Positions 17,850-26,031 of a DNA stretch of 64,000 bases are shown in pieces; position 1 is the stretch's first letter, and every line of letters begins with the position of its first letter. The DNA is taken from assembly GCF_030812855.1 (NCBI RefSeq), contig NZ_JAUSTK010000004.1, positions 62,001 to 126,000 of the forward strand. The letters are read 5' to 3'. The notes under the pieces are model-generated. The model had not been told where the DNA came from. It saw only the letters and a program-made list of their open reading frames with translations, and did not search any database. This DNA is from Paenibacillus wynnii. GTDB lineage: Bacteria; Bacillota; Bacilli; Paenibacillales; Paenibacillaceae. The translations under genes were made by a program, and so were the position numbers.

Positions 17850-18605
17850 ATGGACTTATCTAGCTTGAATACCCTGATGGTACCTCCTGACATTCATAAC
17901 TGTAAAAGAATATTGTGCGTACAGCCTCACCCGGATGATAACGAAATCGGAATGGGTGGAATTATTTCTACTTATGCTGACAAAGGCTGCGAAATTCATT
18001 ACTTGACGGTGACCAATGGTGATCTAGGCACCATGGATGAGCGTTTATCCCATGAGGAAGTCGCCGAGATCCGCTCTAAAGAACTGGAGGAAGCCGGGCG
18101 TTTCCTTGGAGCCTCGGTCTTTCATTCTTTACATTACGGGGACGGTACGTTAGAGAATATTCCTCGATTAGCTGGAGAAATTGCGGAGATCATTCGAACG
18201 GTGAAACCGGAAGCCGTATTCTGCCCGGACCCTTGGCTGACTTATGAAGCACATTATGATCATATTATTACGGGAAAAGCGGTAGCTCATGCCTTCCTCT
18301 CGTCAGGTCTTGCCCGTTATCCTAAAGGCACCCATACCCACCCTTGGCAAGTATCGGCTATCGGTTTTTATTTCACAGCCAGCCCAAATCTAGTAATAGA
18401 CACGACAGATGTCTTTGAAAAGAAATTCAAAGCTATAGAGCTGCACCGCAGTCAATTTAACGACGATATCCTAGCCTTATATCGAGTCTATTTCAAAGAG
18501 AAAGGCAGGCAGCTTGCTCAAGGGAAGGATTTTGAACTCGGTGAAGGACTTAAGGTACTCGCTCCCGTCCATTTACATTGCTTCGTAGATGCAGTTCATA
18601 TCTAA
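17850..18605 (+). CDS. PIG-L family deacetylase
   Basis: A 251-residue protein with the PIG-L/LmbE zinc motifs: PHPDDNEIGMGG (two ligands and the catalytic Asp), EIRSKELEEAGRFLG, and the later His in HYDHIITGKAVAHA. Relatives remove N-acetyl groups from N-acetylglucosamine-containing molecules, as in BshB of bacillithiol synthesis and diacetylchitobiose deacetylase. The coupled sugar symporter suggests that an imported N-acetylated glycoside is the substrate, but that is inference. The start follows GAAGGAG by several bases and is almost contiguous with the symporter. Confidence 0.88.
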   Translation: MDLSSLNTLMVPPDIHNCKRILCVQPHPDDNEIGMGGIISTYADKGCEIHYLTVTNGDLGTMDERLSHEEVAEIRSKELEEAGRFLGASVFHSLHYGDGTLENIPRLAGEIAEIIRTVKPEAVFCPDPWLTYEAHYDHIITGKAVAHAFLSSGLARYPKGTHTHPWQVSAIGFYFTASPNLVIDTTDVFEKKFKAIELHRSQFNDDILALYRVYFKEKGRQLAQGKDFELGEGLKVLAPVHLHCFVDAVHI

Positions 18606-18628
18606 GAGAATTGAATCAGTGTCAATAG

Positions 18629-19003
18629 CTAAACAAAAACAACCATTTCAGCAATTTGTTGAAGTGTCTTAACTACACGTTCTTCATTATACGGTTTTAA
18701 TAAAAAAGATTTTGCACCTGCTATCATGGCTTCCCGAACCATTTTCTCTTGACCCATACTTGAAATCATAACCACTTTTGCGTTTGGGTCAAATTTCATT
18801 ATTTTTCTAAGGGCATCTATACCTGAGCATTCCGGCATGGTGATATCCATCGTTACAATATCCGGCTGACATTCGACATATTTTTTAATAGCCATGTTTC
18901 CATCCTCTGCTTCACCAACTACCTGAAAACCATTTTTTCTTAATAATACTTGTAGACTCATTCGTACAAAAGCTGAATCATCAACAATCAGAACCTTTTT
19001 CAT
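18629..19003 (-). CDS. CheY-like single-domain response regulator under riboswitch control
   Basis: A 124-residue receiver domain with the conserved residues: the acidic pair in VLIVDDSAF, the phospho-acceptor Asp in IVTMDITMPECSG, Ser in VVMISSMG and the invariant Lys in FLLKPYNEE. No output domain is fused, so it acts like CheY or a phosphorelay intermediate. GGGAGG lies just before the ATG. Directly upstream are an intrinsic terminator, a c-di-GMP-I riboswitch and a promoter, so its transcription should respond to c-di-GMP. The upstream neighbour makes c-di-GMP, which suggests feedback from second messenger to phosphosignalling. Confidence 0.92.
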   Translation of the reverse strand: MKKVLIVDDSAFVRMSLQVLLRKNGFQVVGEAEDGNMAIKKYVECQPDIVTMDITMPECSGIDALRKIMKFDPNAKVVMISSMGQEKMVREAMIAGAKSFLLKPYNEERVVKTLQQIAEMVVFV

Positions 19004-19040
19004 CTCAATATCCTCCCAATCTTAAAAAAATCCTGTTAAA

Positions 19041-19070
19041 AATAAAAAACCCTTCAGCAGTTGAAGGGTT
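19041..19070 (-). terminator. Riboswitch-associated intrinsic terminator
   Basis: On the minus strand: perfect 9-bp stem AACCCTTCA/TGAAGGGTT (19062-19070 with 19048-19056), loop of five, then a T-rich tract. It lies about 35 bases after the riboswitch and 37 bases before the CheY ATG, the usual place for an expression platform. Confidence 0.88.
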
Positions 19071-19103
19071 CAATGACCATAAAAGATCAAATCAAAAAAA
19101 ATT

Positions 19104-19193
19104 CTCAACCTGCAACCTGGCTTTCGTAGTTCCTAGGAACCTTAGACCCATGGCTTTGCGTCCCTACCTTTCAATAGGTTTGCCCGTGATATA
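19104..19193 (-). promoter_or_regulatory. Cyclic di-GMP-I (GEMM) riboswitch
   Basis: Read on the minus strand, the core motifs of the GEMM class appear in order: GGGCAAACC, a GAAA tetraloop in a short stem, GGGACGCAAAGCC, GGGTCTAAGG as the tetraloop-receptor side, then ACGAAAGCCAGGTTGC. A terminator follows at 19041-19070. GEMM-I aptamers bind c-di-GMP, and some close variants bind cGAMP; the ligand was not tested. The aptamer is placed between a diguanylate cyclase gene and the CheY gene that it leads. Confidence 0.92.
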
Positions 19194-19214
19194 TAGTTAA
19201 AAAGACCTAATTAT

Positions 19215-19243
19215 ATAATATCTATTTATAGTATTTCTTTCAA
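19215..19243 (-). promoter_or_regulatory. Promoter of the riboswitch-cheY transcript
   Basis: Minus strand: -35 TTGAAA (19238-19243), 17-base spacer, -10 TATTAT (19215-19220), leading to a start near 19207, just before the riboswitch. This gives the riboswitch transcript its own start, separate from readthrough from the large kinase gene. Confidence 0.7.
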
Positions 19244-19262
19244 GTAAAATTATACAAGAGTG

Positions 19263-22200
19263 TCATTTATTCAACAGCGTAACACAATTTCTTCCACTAG
19301 CCTTGGATTGATATAGGGCATCGTCTCCGAGCTTGTAGATATCCTCTTCTCGGAGATCCTCCAATCTGACAACCGCTACACCTATAGAAACGGTTATGAT
19401 ACCGTATTTGGAGCTCATCGCGTGCTCTAATCGTAAATCCTCGATACTCCTTCTAATCCCCTCGGCAAATTGCCCAGACTGCTGGGGAGTAAAACCGGTG
19501 ACAATGATACCGAATTCTTCCCCTCCCAATCTAAATACGTAACCTTTAGCCCTTCCGGCGAACTCTTTAATGTTCTCCCCAAGCTTGCGCAGGATATTAT
19601 CGCCTTCATAATGCCCATACGTATCATTATATTTTTTGAAATAGTCGATATCGAGCATGATATAGGTTAAATAATCTTTACTTCTGGCGGCTTTATCTAC
19701 TTCCTCTTGAAAGATTTTATTGAAATATCTTCTGTTGTACAGACCTGTTAATTCATCCGTTATAGAGATTTTCTCAATTAATTGAATATATTTATTTAGC
19801 TCATCATTGTTCAGCTCCAGCTCTTGGGTCCGCTCCACCACCAGTTCTTCCAGATGCTCTTTATGTCGTCTAAGCTCTTCTTCCGCCTTCTTACGCTCAG
19901 TTATATCCTTAACCGTCCCTTGAACGGCTGGCTTGTCCATATAGTTGATTATCGTTACTTTGTGAATCACATATACCTCACGGGTACTGTCCTTATGCCT
20001 GAGACTTGTTTCATATTCTTGGGGAGCATTTTTCCCATCAAACCTTCTCGAGTAAAAGTGCATCACTTTTTCCCTTTCCCGCTCACTTATGAACTTCTCG
20101 AAGGGCTGGTCAATCATTTCTTCCATCTCATAACCCAGCATATCGGCTAAGGCCGCATTTACATATTTGCATTTTTTGTCCTGAGTAATAAATATACCGT
20201 CCTGCAAGTTGTTGACAAGCTCCCGATATTTCTCTTCGGACCGCTCCAGATCGGAGTATAAACTGGCATTCTCAAGTGAAAACACCATTTCCCTAGATAA
20301 CAGATTGATCACTTTCATCCGTTCCTTTGTAAATACACCTGATACCAGATTATTTTCCAGATAAATGATCGCTATCGTCTTGTTTTGATTAATCAACGGC
20401 ATGCACACCATTGACTTAGGTCGATGCTTAACAATATACGGATCATTGACAAACTGTGTTTCCGAAAAAGCATCGTTGTAGATCAGACTTTCCCTCTTCT
20501 CCTCCACATCATTCAGAATGGACTCCGGTAAATTCCGATATAGCGAATAGTCGTGGACCACAACGTTTATCTTGTTATGTTCTGGGCTATATTCCCCCTC
20601 TACAAGCAGGTTGGAGTTGGATCTCATCACAATGCAGCCTCTTTGGGCTCCAGCATTTTTAATCACAATGTCCATTAGTGCTTCCAGCAGTTTGTTCAGA
20701 TCAATTTCCTTGGAAATCGCCTGCGAAGCCATAATCATAGAATTCAAATCAATACTTTCAGTGAAATCAGTGATCGTCTTTCCATGCAAGAAATCCTTGG
20801 TGTTGATTTTGGACATCGTATTCGGATGCTGTTCGCTCAAATGCTTGGTCTTCCCCTTGGCACCCCAGACGGTATAGTAATATAGAGCTTGTCTTAGCAG
20901 GTACGCTGCAAACTCTCTATACTCTCTGCTGTAATAAAATTTGGCGGCCAGTTCATTCGTCAGCGCCTTATACCTCACGAAATCCCCTTTTTCACTGACT
21001 TCGATTGCCAGGTCGTAGTATTTACCGGCCAACTCATCCTTTCCGGAAATTCTGGCCCATTCCGCCTTCATTAGATATTCATGCTGCCGGAAATTTGTTG
21101 GGGAATGCTTCGCCCATTTTTTTACCCTGCTGTATTCTTTTCGCATTCTTGCTTTTGCCTTAACTTTTTCAAAGGTATTTAAGTCCTGATAACAGTAAGC
21201 TAAATTCAAGAACGTGTACAAAGCGAACTCTTCCATGAAAGCAGACCCTGCAAGTGTATCTATAATCTGATACGCCTTGTCTATATACTCCAACGAACCT
21301 TTGTAGCTTTCATAGGTGAAATGCAGCTTCATTTTATAAATATAATAGATAGCAATCCCTGAATAATACTTCGCTTCTTCAAGCTGCTTAACATAGGCCT
21401 TTTCGCTGAAGGTCCCGTCATTTAGAGAAAGGTTGTTGTCTAATTCACCCGCAAGGCTAAGAAGCTGCTGTCTGAACAGCTTAGCAGTCGCTAGGGCTTC
21501 CTTATACTTCGTATTCTCAATCATGGCGATGGATTTGCTGTTCTCCAGCAGATTTGTAGGAATATCCATGCTTGGATTCCAAAGATTCAGATAAAAGCAG
21601 GCGTGTGCAAGATACAGCATATCCCCTGATCGTAAACTGGATTCAATCGAGGTTGTATACCAATCCTCCAGAGTCTCCCAAGGTTCGGTCCATGTATGGC
21701 AGAAAAGCGTGTATAAAACATGTGCCGCCCCTTTCCATTGCAGATCATTAAATTTATCGTTGATCCTTATACCCAGTCTGCCGTAATCAAAAGCCCCCTT
21801 ATGATCGCCAAATCCGGACAATAAAATGGAGTATCCAATAAAAGCAAGGGCAGATTCAGGTGAATTCCCGTACTTCAGCGTCATACTTACTTTCTTCAAT
21901 ACGACAAAGCCAAAAAGTGCGGTTTCTCCAGAGATAAAGCTCGGTGGAATAAAGTTGATCAACAGTCTCATAATGAGCTTAATTCTCGAATCATTCATTT
22001 CCGGTTTTTCGTAAATTTCTTCAATTGTTCTTCCTCTGAGACTGGCTTTCACTTTCAAGAATTCCTTTAATACCGATGCCATTCCGATTTTTTCAGGAAT
22101 TTTAATGCCCATTGCTTGGAGTCCTAACTTGCCGGAGGCTATGGATTCCTTCATCATCCCCAGATACGTATAATGATTGGCCTGCATCTCGTAGATTTGG

Positions 22201-24686
22201 GCTATGGCAAAGTTGTCCCGGGTATGTCTAAGGAGAATCAAGCAAGCTTCGTTAGCAGCTTCAAGCCGATGGGTGAGGTATCCACATTCAGTAAATAATT
22301 GGTATATCTCCGAGGTTTGCTGCTCATTATCGAGCCAAGAGTCCTCCGTTAATAGGCTTCTAGCGGCCTCTAATAGTGTAAACGCAGAATCGTAACCAAA
22401 AGCAGCTTTGGCTTTTCTAGCGGCCTTCAGGGTCAAATGGATAACTTGGTCGATTTCTTCCCCTTCGTGGATATATTCGACTCCTTTATTCAAATGTGTT
22501 GCTATATCCATGATCTTCTCTTCAATTTCTTCAGGAGGCAGATGTTTAAGCAGCAGTCTTCCTATGGTCAGGTGCAGCCGATGACTTGTTTCAACATCAA
22601 GCATTTGGTAGAACGCCTGCTGAATTCGGTCGTGCTGAAATCTGAACTGTATATGAATCTGCTGGACGACATCTTCTTCCTCCTCCAGATAATCAGAAAA
22701 TATCGAATAATTTGAATTCACAGGCAGGATGATATCCTCATCAACAGCTTTCATTAGAGCGCGGGCAATTTCCACTCTATCCACTTCACCAATTAAAGTC
22801 AGCATGTTAAAATCGAACAAACTTCCTATAGAGGCGCTTAACATCAACATCCGGCGTACATCCTCGGGCAAGTTCTTCAGATTCATGATTAAGAAATCAA
22901 CGACATTGTCATTGAAAGGCAGATTCAAAATTTGATTAAGATCCCAGTTCCATGCACCCTTCAAGTCATCAAAATAGAGATATCCTTTTTTATATAAATC
23001 CTTCAAGATTTCATTTACAAAAAAAGTGTTCCCCTTGGTTCTCTTGTAGATAACATCAGTAAGCTCTTTAACACTGCCTGAATCGGTGCAAAGCGTGTCA
23101 GCGATTAAGCTTTCTACAGCTTCTACAGACAGGGAATCGAGAACAATTCGCCCAACTTCTCTGCTTTTTTCTATTTTAACAATAGAAGAGAAAATAAGAT
23201 GTCCTTGAGAAATATCATTGTGCCTATAGGAACATATAACGAAAAATTTACGTAAACGGGTATTCAAAATCAATTTCTCAACTAGCTGTAGGCTTGATAA
23301 ATCCGCCCACTGAACATCATCCAGAAACAATACGAGGGGTCTGTCATTGTTAGTAATACCTTCAATAAATTTGGCAAAGGTCATGAAGAACCGATTGGTT
23401 TCCTCCTCTGGATTCAAACGATCGATCTCAGGTTGAACACCTATCCAAGACTCTAACTCCGGTATAAGTCCGGTCATCAGAGCGCCGTTTCCGTCTAGAG
23501 CTTTGAGCAAAGAGTTCTCCATAGTTTCTTTGTAGTCCACATTCGGACTGCTCTGCAGTTGGCTAATTAATCTCCGGAATGCCTGGATCATTGCACTGTA
23601 TGGGGTATTTCTGTTGTACTGGTCAAACTTCCCTTCAGCAAAAAGCCCCTTTTCTTGGCTTATGTATTTATGAAGTTCATGTACCAGTGCGGTCTTGCCC
23701 ACTCCTGCATCTCCTGATACGAGCATCATTTGCGGATTGCCCCTGACACTTCTCCGGAAAGCGTCAACCAAACGTGCTATATCTTCTTCTCTGCCGTATA
23801 TCTTTTGCGGAATCTGGAAGATATTCAGCCGATCCTCTTTGGCTATCTCAAAATACTCAGTTTCTTCTAAGCATTTTTTCAAATCCGCTTTTAGTCCATA
23901 AGCGCTTCGATACCGATCCTCGGATGATTTCTCCAAAAGCTTCATGATAATATCGGACAAAGCCTTGGAAACCTTCCCTTCAGTTATTGTATAAGGGGAC
24001 AAGGTTTCTTTAGCAATAATTGAATAAATTTGATCCAGCATTTCTACTGATTCATGCGGCTTGATCCCGGTCACCATCTCATACACACACACGCCCAGAG
24101 AATAATAATCCGTTCGATAATCAATATCCCGATTCATTCTGCCAGTCTGTTCAGGAGAGATATACAGCAGACTTCCTTCGAGCACACCGCTGTTCTGGAA
24201 CTCCTTCTTTTCCTTTGACAGTTTCACTGCCAGATCAAAATCAATGACCTGCACCACATCTTTTTCTTGATTCCAAATAATATTTGAAGGTTTGATGTCC
24301 TTATGAATGATGTTTTGTTCATGAATGGCCCCAATAATATCTACGATCTTGATGGTCAGCTTTAACAGAGTATCAAGATCCAATTTCTCTTTCTCTAGGA
24401 TCCTTTTCAAGGACCGTCCGCGAATATCTTCCAGTTTCATGATGTAGTATCCGTTTTGTTCCTCCAGCTTAAGCGGCTTGGTTACTCCGGGCGTTCGTTC
24501 GCTTAACTCCTTTAACAGCCTGTACTCCTGCTTAAATCGCATCACTTCTTCATGTCCGGTAAACTCCGTTTTCAACACTTTTAAGATAAAGGTATCTTCG
24601 GTTGCCGCATCTCTGCATCTGTAAACGGCTTTTCTATAATTATCGGAAAGGGTCTCCAGTATTTGATAGTTATCCATTGCAAACAT
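19263..24686 (-). CDS. Ser/Thr kinase-AAA ATPase-GAF-PAS-GGDEF fusion protein
   Basis: 1807 residues. An N-terminal protein kinase domain (about 10-275) has Lys36, HKDIKPSN (Asp130) and DFD at 149-151 in place of DFG. An AAA_16-type ATPase follows, with Walker A GDAGVGKT (325-332) and LVLFLDDVQWAD as Walker B. Then come a long helical repeat region, a GAF-like segment (with LEGEY-type core), a PAS segment (YRELVNNLQDGIFI), a coiled coil and a C-terminal GGDEF domain (DIDYFKKYNDTYGH, GGEEF). The upstream inhibitory-site position reads RAKG rather than RxxD, so product inhibition may be lost. The ATG follows AAAGGTGG. A 13-base gap joins it to the membrane protein upstream. Confidence 0.9.
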   Translation of the reverse strand: MFAMDNYQILETLSDNYRKAVYRCRDAATEDTFILKVLKTEFTGHEEVMRFKQEYRLLKELSERTPGVTKPLKLEEQNGYYIMKLEDIRGRSLKRILEKEKLDLDTLLKLTIKIVDIIGAIHEQNIIHKDIKPSNIIWNQEKDVVQVIDFDLAVKLSKEKKEFQNSGVLEGSLLYISPEQTGRMNRDIDYRTDYYSLGVCVYEMVTGIKPHESVEMLDQIYSIIAKETLSPYTITEGKVSKALSDIIMKLLEKSSEDRYRSAYGLKADLKKCLEETEYFEIAKEDRLNIFQIPQKIYGREEDIARLVDAFRRSVRGNPQMMLVSGDAGVGKTALVHELHKYISQEKGLFAEGKFDQYNRNTPYSAMIQAFRRLISQLQSSPNVDYKETMENSLLKALDGNGALMTGLIPELESWIGVQPEIDRLNPEEETNRFFMTFAKFIEGITNNDRPLVLFLDDVQWADLSSLQLVEKLILNTRLRKFFVICSYRHNDISQGHLIFSSIVKIEKSREVGRIVLDSLSVEAVESLIADTLCTDSGSVKELTDVIYKRTKGNTFFVNEILKDLYKKGYLYFDDLKGAWNWDLNQILNLPFNDNVVDFLIMNLKNLPEDVRRMLMLSASIGSLFDFNMLTLIGEVDRVEIARALMKAVDEDIILPVNSNYSIFSDYLEEEEDVVQQIHIQFRFQHDRIQQAFYQMLDVETSHRLHLTIGRLLLKHLPPEEIEEKIMDIATHLNKGVEYIHEGEEIDQVIHLTLKAARKAKAAFGYDSAFTLLEAARSLLTEDSWLDNEQQTSEIYQLFTECGYLTHRLEAANEACLILLRHTRDNFAIAQIYEMQANHYTYLGMMKESIASGKLGLQAMGIKIPEKIGMASVLKEFLKVKASLRGRTIEEIYEKPEMNDSRIKLIMRLLINFIPPSFISGETALFGFVVLKKVSMTLKYGNSPESALAFIGYSILLSGFGDHKGAFDYGRLGIRINDKFNDLQWKGAAHVLYTLFCHTWTEPWETLEDWYTTSIESSLRSGDMLYLAHACFYLNLWNPSMDIPTNLLENSKSIAMIENTKYKEALATAKLFRQQLLSLAGELDNNLSLNDGTFSEKAYVKQLEEAKYYSGIAIYYIYKMKLHFTYESYKGSLEYIDKAYQIIDTLAGSAFMEEFALYTFLNLAYCYQDLNTFEKVKAKARMRKEYSRVKKWAKHSPTNFRQHEYLMKAEWARISGKDELAGKYYDLAIEVSEKGDFVRYKALTNELAAKFYYSREYREFAAYLLRQALYYYTVWGAKGKTKHLSEQHPNTMSKINTKDFLHGKTITDFTESIDLNSMIMASQAISKEIDLNKLLEALMDIVIKNAGAQRGCIVMRSNSNLLVEGEYSPEHNKINVVVHDYSLYRNLPESILNDVEEKRESLIYNDAFSETQFVNDPYIVKHRPKSMVCMPLINQNKTIAIIYLENNLVSGVFTKERMKVINLLSREMVFSLENASLYSDLERSEEKYRELVNNLQDGIFITQDKKCKYVNAALADMLGYEMEEMIDQPFEKFISEREREKVMHFYSRRFDGKNAPQEYETSLRHKDSTREVYVIHKVTIINYMDKPAVQGTVKDITERKKAEEELRRHKEHLEELVVERTQELELNNDELNKYIQLIEKISITDELTGLYNRRYFNKIFQEEVDKAARSKDYLTYIMLDIDYFKKYNDTYGHYEGDNILRKLGENIKEFAGRAKGYVFRLGGEEFGIIVTGFTPQQSGQFAEGIRRSIEDLRLEHAMSSKYGIITVSIGVAVVRLEDLREEDIYKLGDDALYQSKASGRNCVTLLNK

Positions 24687-24699
24687 ACCTATTCCACCT

Positions 24700-25881
24700 T
24701 TAGCTGTTATCTTCCGTCACTTCAAAATCGGCATCAAAGTTAAAAATATACGCAGCAATAAGCCAGATAATCCAACAGTTCAGCCCGAAGAATAAATACC
24801 CGAAATAGCCCAGGATAGGCATCTCGGAGAAAATATGTATTTTATCAAGAAAAGGAACAGAATACTTCCAGTAATTCGGGTTGGTGGGCATGGAATCATG
24901 AAACCACTCGCTACCAAAATTCCAGAATTCCCAAAAGAATCCGTTGAATAAAGTTGCCAGTCCGATCAGGATCACCTTAGACCAATCCCCGTTCTTAATT
25001 GGAGTAAAGGGAGTCCAGTAGCCGGTAAGTGCCATGGCAGCAGATAACATGGGGACAAGGGCAACCCATAACACCCAGAACAACAAATAAGGATAGTAGC
25101 CCATCCCGAAAGCCAATATCAATCCAAGCACATAGTAGATTATAAGAAAGATTTTGGACACCTTAAATTGGGGGCCGAATCGGTATCGATCTCTGAACAA
25201 ACGGATGGTCTTAAGGAGCATATACCATTCAACGATTGCAGGCAAAACAGTCGTATAGGACAGTGAAAACCAAAAAACATTTCCGAAATTTGAAAACACT
25301 TGATTATTGGGATAATACCAATTCTCCAAGACAAAGAAGTTCAGATATTCAAAAGCAAACCAGCTGAAGCAGGAAACAACGGCCAGCAACTGCATGACAT
25401 GAGGCCTCTTGGAAATAATAGACAACCCATTATTGCGTTTATAAACGATCCCGTCCAGGATAAGTATGAACGACCACCATAATGGAACAAACGTGTAGTA
25501 TTCGATAGATATGAATAGTTTAATCCGCGCCCACATGAAGAACCAGCTTAGAGCAAGTACGGGTAAGCTCCACCAGAACCAAACAGGAAAACCCGTTTTC
25601 GCATCTGATTGTCTTCGTTCCACCGGCATTTTTTTAAAACCAAAGAGCCCAGGAAACACCAAAAATAAGGTAATAAACAAAGCTACAAGGACAGCTAATG
25701 AAAAGTAAATAACATTAAAGCCCGGGTCCGCACCTACCTTTTGAGCGGGAAAATCGCCGTAGCCTGCCGGAAAGCCTTCCCATTTAGTTAAACTTCCTAT
25801 CAGTGGCAGAATGAAAATCAAACCAAAAGTAATGATTAGAAAAAACTTATTATTCCAATTTTTCATTATGAAATTTACCAT
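24700..25881 (-). CDS. Polytopic membrane protein paired with the kinase-cyclase
   Basis: A 393-residue protein with about ten hydrophobic segments, rich in Trp, Tyr and Phe; the stretches WFAFEYLNFF, YYPYLLFWVLWVALVPMLS and FNGFFWEFWNFGSEWF stand out. I do not recognise the family. Only 13 bases separate it from the kinase gene downstream, so the two are an operon and it may be a sensor, anchor or target of the kinase. The start is a little unclear: ATG 25881 and 25866 both lack a strong site. A terminator of the previous gene ends about 110 bases before it. Confidence 0.6.
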   Translation of the reverse strand: MVNFIMKNWNNKFFLIITFGLIFILPLIGSLTKWEGFPAGYGDFPAQKVGADPGFNVIYFSLAVLVALFITLFLVFPGLFGFKKMPVERRQSDAKTGFPVWFWWSLPVLALSWFFMWARIKLFISIEYYTFVPLWWSFILILDGIVYKRNNGLSIISKRPHVMQLLAVVSCFSWFAFEYLNFFVLENWYYPNNQVFSNFGNVFWFSLSYTTVLPAIVEWYMLLKTIRLFRDRYRFGPQFKVSKIFLIIYYVLGLILAFGMGYYPYLLFWVLWVALVPMLSAAMALTGYWTPFTPIKNGDWSKVILIGLATLFNGFFWEFWNFGSEWFHDSMPTNPNYWKYSVPFLDKIHIFSEMPILGYFGYLFFGLNCWIIWLIAAYIFNFDADFEVTEDNS

Positions 25882-25989
25882 CCAATCACTTTGTATTAAA
25901 AAGTCGAAATTTGTTGTTTATTTATTATGTATCATTCGATAAGTGTCCAGATTATTCCTGCTACTCGCTCTATTATGTTTATTAATAAA

Positions 25990-26018
25990 GAAAAAACCCA
26001 TGCCATGGGCACAGGTTT
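25990..26018 (-). terminator. Intrinsic terminator of the MacB-like exporter gene
   Basis: On the minus strand: outer stem AAACC/GGTTT, a two-base internal mismatch, then inner stem TGCC/GGCA, followed by TTTTTTC. It lies about 15 bases after the stop at 26032. Confidence 0.7.
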
Positions 26019-26031
26019 ATTAAAATACACG

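Noticed and set aside
23695..23901. Plus-strand open frames within the kinase-cyclase gene
   Set aside because: They are shadows of the 1807-codon frame, which has intact catalytic motifs throughout.
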